Source: JAGNLA01 sp964472265 (lineage in GTDB: Bacteria; Caldisericota; Caldisericia; JAAYUI01). From it: a DNA stretch of 9,908 nucleotides. A model generated the notes under the pieces. That model did no database searches and was not told the DNA's origin. It saw only the letters and a list, made by a program, of their open reading frames with translations. Below, one piece after another: positions 5,665 to 9,908 of the stretch; the stretch's first letter is position 1; each line of letters starts with the position of its first letter. Position numbers and translations under genes: made by a program. Location: positions 1 to 9,908 of the forward strand of contig CAYYJO010000071.1 of the NCBI GenBank assembly GCA_964472265.1. Reading direction: 5' to 3'.

Positions 5665-7068
5665 ATGATAAAATCAATATGGGATGAAATATCCAACCAT
5701 TTGAATTCATTTCAGTATGGTAGAAACAGGGTTGAGTGGGATCACATTTCAAAGAACAAACCGCTGGATTTTTCGGAGATCGATGCGGCTGAACGCGCTT
5801 TCGTCAACCTTGATCTGATCGAAAGCCTTGTGTGCGACAGCAGAATCACCAGGCTTTCGAAACTCAAATTGATTCTCAAGTACATCGACCTAGACCCAGA
5901 TATATGCAGACTGAATGATGCTCTTCTTTCTATCGTCGAGGACAACCGTGACTTGATTGTCACAATGAACAATGCCGAAAGCAAGGACGAAATTGACCGT
6001 GTGCGTCTAGTTAACGCTGAATTGAGCAAACAGAGTTCAACAACTCTGAATCATTTGATAAGCCAGCGGAACAGACTTGCCAGGACATTTGGCTACCTGG
6101 ATTTTGTCGAACTTGCCTACGAGTATTTTGAAATCGACTGCCAGAAAATGATCGCCTATGTTACCGGCCTATGCAAAAACGAGACCGGGAAGCTCGAAGA
6201 CTACAAGGCAATCGTCAAATCCTGGACAGGCGCAGATGACCACTGGATCGGCCGGATTGATCTTGAAAAACACCTGTCAGAAAAGTTTTGTGGTTTTGAC
6301 ATGGTCGAACCTCTGAGAAAACTGATAGATTCGTGGGGGTTGGGTAATGTTTTTGACAGAATCAGAATCGTCATCGCAAATAATGGCGAACTCTACACAA
6401 GGTGTATCCCTTTGTCAATTCCTGATGATATTATCGTTTTTGTCGACACGCTCAATGCTTTACGAGACTGCGACAGCATTTTTCACGAATTTGGACACGG
6501 AATTCATTTTGCAGTAATGCAAAACTCGGGATTTGTTGAGGTTAATGAGCCATTGATGATGGAGATTCCATCTGTTTTCTTCAACTACATCGAGCGGGGG
6601 GCTGATTGGGCAAACATTGTTTTTCCGCAAGCATCGAGCCAAGAAAGAGAAATGTTGCAGTACAGCAGGCTAGTCAACAACCCAGGCATGATTGTTGGTC
6701 AATGTTTCGATGCTCTCTTTGAGATCGAGTGCTACAAAAAAGAAGGGCAGTCACTGGATATAATCTACAGGAATCTATACAGCCGCCTTTTCGGGAAAGA
6801 TACTAACGACAGCGCCAACTTACAGGGAATTGATTTCTCATGGCCGTTTTATCAGCAATCCTACCTCCTCGGTTTCGGATTTTCAAAGCTGTTATATGAA
6901 AATTTCATGGAGCGTTTTGGGACTGTTTTCGATGAAAAGGTCGGAAAGATGTTCACCGATACACTCCTTGTTCCCGGAAATTCAGTTAAATTCACCGACA
7001 GGATGCAGAGCTTGATTGATAAACTTGGGATTAAGGACATTCCTACCTGGATGTCATCGATCCTTTGA
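5665..7068 (+). CDS. Compact M3-family (oligoendopeptidase-like) zinc peptidase
   Basis: I prefer ATG 5665 (467 residues): AAGGA (5655-5659) lies 5 nt before it. The in-frame ATG at 5605 would add 20 residues but has no ribosome site. The zinc site is HEFGH at residues 274-278 from ATG 5665 (294-298 from 5605), the usual M3 form; Glu275 is the general base. Glu300 in MMEIPS is the likely third zinc ligand, 22 residues after the second His, close to the M3 spacing. The C-terminal stretch FYQQSYLLGFGFSKLLYENF resembles the conserved Tyr/Gly-rich helix of M3 enzymes that lines the substrate site. There is no signal peptide, so it probably acts in the cytoplasm on short peptides. It is shorter than most M3 peptidases (about 560-680 residues), with a reduced N-terminal helical part. 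It lies between two envelope-protein genes, with no evident functional tie. Confidence 0.85.
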   Translation: MIKSIWDEISNHLNSFQYGRNRVEWDHISKNKPLDFSEIDAAERAFVNLDLIESLVCDSRITRLSKLKLILKYIDLDPDICRLNDALLSIVEDNRDLIVTMNNAESKDEIDRVRLVNAELSKQSSTTLNHLISQRNRLARTFGYLDFVELAYEYFEIDCQKMIAYVTGLCKNETGKLEDYKAIVKSWTGADDHWIGRIDLEKHLSEKFCGFDMVEPLRKLIDSWGLGNVFDRIRIVIANNGELYTRCIPLSIPDDIIVFVDTLNALRDCDSIFHEFGHGIHFAVMQNSGFVEVNEPLMMEIPSVFFNYIERGADWANIVFPQASSQEREMLQYSRLVNNPGMIVGQCFDALFEIECYKKEGQSLDIIYRNLYSRLFGKDTNDSANLQGIDFSWPFYQQSYLLGFGFSKLLYENFMERFGTVFDEKVGKMFTDTLLVPGNSVKFTDRMQSLIDKLGIKDIPTWMSSIL

Positions 7069-7081
7069 ACCCGCCGAAGGT

Positions 7082-7131
7082 TTGCCAAATATTTGAAACA
7101 AAGATAAAATAGGCATATCAGCTCTCGGAGG
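7082..7131 (+). promoter_or_regulatory. Promoter and Shine-Dalgarno of the large secreted-protein gene
   Basis: TTGCCA (7082-7087, 5/6), a 17-nt spacer, then TAAAAT (7105-7110, 5/6). Transcription should begin near 7117, giving a leader of about 19 nt with GGAGG at 7127-7131, 4 nt before the ATG at 7136. It lies just beyond the peptidase stop, so the large gene can be expressed on its own. Confidence 0.65.
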
Positions 7132-7135
7132 TGCC

Positions 7136-9908
7136 ATGCGCAAGCTGTGTCTGTTTGCCGTATTCCTCATCGTGTCTGTTTACATCCAGCCCGGGATGGC
7201 TTTCACCCCCGCAAGGCTTGATGTCATGAAGATTGTCACGCCTTCAGCCGAAGGCGACTGCACACTCAGGCTCAGCTTCCAGATTGGGAAAACCTACTAT
7301 TGGAAGAATGGTTCCATCAGAGGAGTTGCACCTGACAACTCTCCGCCGATGGGGACTGCGCCTGAAATAAAAAACAACAGGACGTTCCTGATTGTCAGAT
7401 ACATCACTGCCGAAGTAGGGGCAAAGCTCGAATACTGGAAGAAAAACACAGCCCAGAATCCGGCAAAGCAGGATCAGGTCAGGATCACAACAAAAGAAGG
7501 CAAGGTCATTGACCTTTGGATGGGGAATCCTTCAGCCAAGATCAATGGCGTTTCAACCATGATTGACCCAACCGATTCATCAGGCAAGGTGGCGCCATAC
7601 ATAAAAGGCTCTGGTTACACAATGCTTCCACTTAGGTTTGTGGGCGACAACCTCGGTGCAGCGGTGAACTGGATCACGGCTTCGTCAACGGCTGAGCTGA
7701 TCTTCACCGACGAGGAATGTGTCAGGAAATGCTGCAAGTATGAAATCAAGCCTGCTTCAGAACTTTTGTTGTGCCCGGGTGAGTTCAGGCTGGCTGACCT
7801 GTCTTTGAAAAACCTCTGTACAGGCAAGAAAGTCACGTTCAACCTCACGCCAATATCTGGCGTACTCAGCGTTGATCCGGCGACGGTCACGGTTGACCCT
7901 GAGGCTTCTGTAAACATCAAGGCTGGTTTGGCCATGCCCGACAGAATATCGGATTTTGCGACATTTGAAATCGGCGTATCAACCGACTGCGGTTTGGTTG
8001 AGGATGTTTCGATAAAAGCCCTGTTTTCCACGAACGGTTGTCAGGCTGCATGTCAGTGGATTTGCGGCTGCATTACAAAAATTGAGGCAGATGGTGACAA
8101 AACAACGGTCACTTTTGACGAAGAGTGCGATGGTTTAAGCCAATCTGCATTCACTGCTCCGACGAAACTTAAAGACCTGCTCCTTGGCTTGAGTTTTGCT
8201 GACTATCTGGCTCAAAACGGCAACGGGGCTTGCGCCGATCTGTGCGTGGCCGAAGATGGTGTGATTTCTGCATGGAAAGCAAGGCCGAACCGCAAGGTTT
8301 GCTGTCAGGAGCGCATCCTTCTGACCATCGAGCTGGTGGATTGTGAAAAGGAAATCGCTGTTGGTGTCGATCCAAACGGCATCCGCTGGGTTCTTGACCT
8401 GACTGGCAAGCAAATCTGTGCAACACTCTCAGCCGGTCAATGCTACGATGTCGGCGGAAACGAAGTAAGGCCGGTTGGCACAGGTGTTGTGACCTCCAAG
8501 CTGCTCAAGGTCGACATGGCAACAGCCGTTGCCTGCACAGGCAAAACGGTTTGCGGAACAATCGAAGCCAAAAACTGCAAGGCCGATCCGCCTCTGCTGA
8601 TGATCAAAACACCGGATGGGCAGTCGGTTGATCTGGTAGTGGTTGATGCCAGAATCCGGTCAATTGACGGAAAAACCGTTGAATGCCCGGAGCTTGAGGA
8701 TGGAACCTGCATCATGGCTTCCGGTTACGAAAAAGACGGTGCATTCATGGCGCTTCAGGTTGAACAGATGCCGTGTCAGTGTGATAAAGACCTTGAAACG
8801 GTCGATTGCCGGATCGCCTCGGTCTCCAGAAATCCTGACGGCGAGTTGATGGTGAGTGCAAAAAAAGATTGTAACGGTGACCCGATAACGCTGACTTCAC
8901 CTTCAACGCTTGGCGATGATTTTGGAAGATTCAAAAATATCCAAACTTTCTCCTGGGTTGGCTCTTATGCAACCTTGTTGACCAACAACGGGCGAGTGAT
9001 CAGGTGGATTGCCAGAAAAGGCTGCATGGACTGCACTCCTTCCGAGCTTGTGACGGTCGTATCCTCGGCTGACCTTGGACAGAAGGGTTTCCTCTACGTT
9101 TGCAGGAATTCCGATGGCAGGCTCGTGGCTTTGAGGGCTGCAACCGATCCGGAGTCAGAAAAAATCAAGCTCTCAGCCTATAAAGGAACGGCAAAGCTCG
9201 ATTTGGACGCACTTGGGATGATAAAAGGCTGGAGAAGTATTGAAGGTTCCTGCTGTTCTGCACCAGATGAAACGATTGTGCCGACAAAGCCAGCCATCAT
9301 CGTCAGCAGTCAATCGGTTGAGGTGAAAGCAGACGTAAAATCCTACGCTTCATCACTTGTCTCATTTAAGGATGCCGACACAAAATATGGCGAAAAGATA
9401 GGGCTGGCCCCTTATCCGTGGGAGAATCTGAAATTGTACGGTGCAAAGTGGATTTCAGCTCCGGTTGGCATGAAGGCTGGCGAAGTGACCTTTTCGGCTG
9501 ATTTCTGCCTGCCTGTCTGCTCACAGGTGAATCTTGAAACGCTCGCAGCTTCGAAAACAGCGATATTCCTGGATGATCTGAAGCCCTCGAGCCAGCTTGG
9601 CCTTGTCAAGGGCATTGCCCATCCAGCCTCGATTTCGGCAAGGATTCCTGCGGGAAAGCACAACCTCATCTTCGTTTCAGCCAACGAACCGCCTGCAGGA
9701 CTGATTTTTGCGATGACCGGTACCGAGTCGCAGGAGTGCAAGCAGTGTTCGTGGCAGGTTTCTATGCTTACCGATCCCGCCAGAATGGCTGTTTGTCCAA
9801 ACCAAAGGCGGACTTACGTTGCAAAAATCACAAACTTTGGCGATACCCAGTCAATGTTCAAAATCTCTCCCAATACGGCTGGAATAGCTGTAAATCCATC
9901 AGTCCTGA
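7136..9908 (+). CDS. Large secreted cysteine-rich modular protein with a copper-amine-oxidase N-like domain, 3' end outside the window
   Basis: The frame is open from ATG 7136 to the window edge (924 codons, no stop); the TGA at 9906-9908 is in another frame. Signal peptide: residues 1-22, basic start, hydrophobic core, probable cleavage after PGMA. Residues about 48-190 match the copper-amine-oxidase N-terminal-like domain (PF07833 type), with its two half-repeats: NNRTFLIVRYITAEVGAKLE (80-99) and YTMLPLRFVGDNLGAAVNW (161-179). Despite the name, this domain is a common surface or wall-binding module and implies no oxidase. From residue 195 on come 37 cysteines in 730 residues, in beta-rich modules. 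An Ig-like module (about 199-256) recurs at about 868-924. Three or four degenerate ~75-80-residue units (about 312-390, 473-549, 558-633, perhaps 393-467) have a DUF5666/OB-like look. Cys pairs (CC, CxC, CxxC) mark the boundaries. Likely extracellular, disulphide-stabilised; role unknown. Confidence 0.82.
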   Translation, partial: MRKLCLFAVFLIVSVYIQPGMAFTPARLDVMKIVTPSAEGDCTLRLSFQIGKTYYWKNGSIRGVAPDNSPPMGTAPEIKNNRTFLIVRYITAEVGAKLEYWKKNTAQNPAKQDQVRITTKEGKVIDLWMGNPSAKINGVSTMIDPTDSSGKVAPYIKGSGYTMLPLRFVGDNLGAAVNWITASSTAELIFTDEECVRKCCKYEIKPASELLLCPGEFRLADLSLKNLCTGKKVTFNLTPISGVLSVDPATVTVDPEASVNIKAGLAMPDRISDFATFEIGVSTDCGLVEDVSIKALFSTNGCQAACQWICGCITKIEADGDKTTVTFDEECDGLSQSAFTAPTKLKDLLLGLSFADYLAQNGNGACADLCVAEDGVISAWKARPNRKVCCQERILLTIELVDCEKEIAVGVDPNGIRWVLDLTGKQICATLSAGQCYDVGGNEVRPVGTGVVTSKLLKVDMATAVACTGKTVCGTIEAKNCKADPPLLMIKTPDGQSVDLVVVDARIRSIDGKTVECPELEDGTCIMASGYEKDGAFMALQVEQMPCQCDKDLETVDCRIASVSRNPDGELMVSAKKDCNGDPITLTSPSTLGDDFGRFKNIQTFSWVGSYATLLTNNGRVIRWIARKGCMDCTPSELVTVVSSADLGQKGFLYVCRNSDGRLVALRAATDPESEKIKLSAYKGTAKLDLDALGMIKGWRSIEGSCCSAPDETIVPTKPAIIVSSQSVEVKADVKSYASSLVSFKDADTKYGEKIGLAPYPWENLKLYGAKWISAPVGMKAGEVTFSADFCLPVCSQVNLETLAASKTAIFLDDLKPSSQLGLVKGIAHPASISARIPAGKHNLIFVSANEPPAGLIFAMTGTESQECKQCSWQVSMLTDPARMAVCPNQRRTYVAKITNFGDTQSMFKISPNTAGIAVNPSVL
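7742..7915 (+). repeat. Ig-like module, first copy, in the secreted protein
   Basis: Residues about 203-260. A Cys pair (199-200), a strand, then LLLCPG, a strand pair around LKNLCTGKKVTFNL and LSVDPATVTV. The same order (Cys pair, strand, CP, strands, VxP) recurs at the right edge of the window. Recognised by eye, not by alignment software. Confidence 0.5.
8069..9034 (+). repeat. Degenerate beta-rich repeats ending in Cys pairs, in the secreted protein
   Basis: Units at residues about 312-390, 473-549 and 558-633. Each opens with a Cys near an I-x-x-I/V strand (CITKIEADG; CGTIEAKNC; CRIASVSRN). Each closes with a [DN]G turn, a hydrophobic strand and a Cys pair (DGVISAWKARPNRKVCC; DGAFMALQVEQMPCQC; NGRVIRWIARKGCMDC). 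The stretch 393-467 between the first two may be a further, more diverged unit. The layout of the second unit recalls DUF5666-like OB folds. DNA identity between units is low, so these are old repeats. Confidence 0.5.
9740..9908 (+). repeat. Ig-like module, second copy (cut by the window edge)
   Basis: Residues about 869-924: Cys pair ECKQC, a strand, AVCPNQ, then VAKITNF, MFKISP and GIAVNPSVL. This matches the order and spacing of the copy at residues 199-256, including the CP and the closing VxP. The module continues beyond the window. Confidence 0.45.

Noticed and set aside
5665..7068. An M32 (Taq-type) carboxypeptidase, suggested by the ~470-residue length.
   Set aside because: M32 enzymes carry HESQ/HExxH of another type; HEFGH, the MMEIPS glutamate and the C-terminal helix fit M3 better.
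7136..7700. A copper amine oxidase.
   Set aside because: Only the N-terminal-like repeat domain is present; no catalytic Asn-Tyr-Asp/Glu motif or copper-binding histidines of the enzyme were seen.
9906..9908. TGA at the very end as the stop of the large secreted protein.
   Set aside because: The protein frame reads GTC CTG at 9902-9907; the TGA is out of frame, so the gene runs on.

Overview
The window looks like bacterial chromosomal DNA of middling GC (about half G+C over most of its length), with one abrupt exception: the first ~360 bases are very AT-rich (my hand count is about 22% GC for bases 1-300 and about 27% for 1-425). The genes include a lipoprotein, a membrane-anchored SurA/PpiD-type protein and large Sec-exported modular proteins. 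They suggest a bacterium with an elaborate cell surface. I cannot assign a phylum from the sequence; copper-amine-oxidase-N, PKD and DOMON modules occur in many environmental and candidate-phylum bacteria.

Layout, left to right. (1) 3-425 (+) is the C-terminal end of an SMC/ABC-type ATPase that starts outside the window. It resembles the tail of TrlF-like and related ATPases, some of which sit in defence or mobile islands. It ends tail-to-tail with, and overlaps by 8 bp, (2) a minus-strand two-gene unit: an unrecognised 592-residue protein (3457-1679), then, 7 nt further on, a 12-helix major facilitator transporter (1671-418). (3) A divergent promoter region (about 3458-3540) separates this unit from the rightward genes. 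(4) 3541-4662 (+) is a membrane-anchored SurA/PpiC-like foldase or chaperone lacking the usual catalytic histidines, followed by a strong intrinsic terminator (4678-4716). (5) 4771-5547 (+) is a lipoprotein with one PKD and one DOMON domain, behind a good sigma-70-type promoter and a perfect Shine-Dalgarno. (6) 5665-7068 (+) is a compact M3-type zinc oligopeptidase (HEFGH). (7) 7136 to beyond the right edge (+) is a large exported protein: signal peptide, copper-amine-oxidase N-terminal-like domain, then about 730 residues of cysteine-rich beta modules with short Cys-pair motifs at their boundaries. It has no stop inside the window.

How the genes fit together: the right two thirds is mostly cell-envelope biology (folding helper, lipoprotein, secreted disulphide-rich protein), but each gene seems to have its own promoter, so a single pathway is not demonstrated. 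The MFS transporter and the 592-residue protein are very likely co-transcribed, and the function of the latter is open. The strongest leads are the Cys-pair-punctuated secreted protein, the AT-rich ATPase fragment at the left edge, the unrecognised MFS partner, and the parvulin-like protein without active-site histidines. I saw no tRNA, rRNA, CRISPR array, transposase or integrase.
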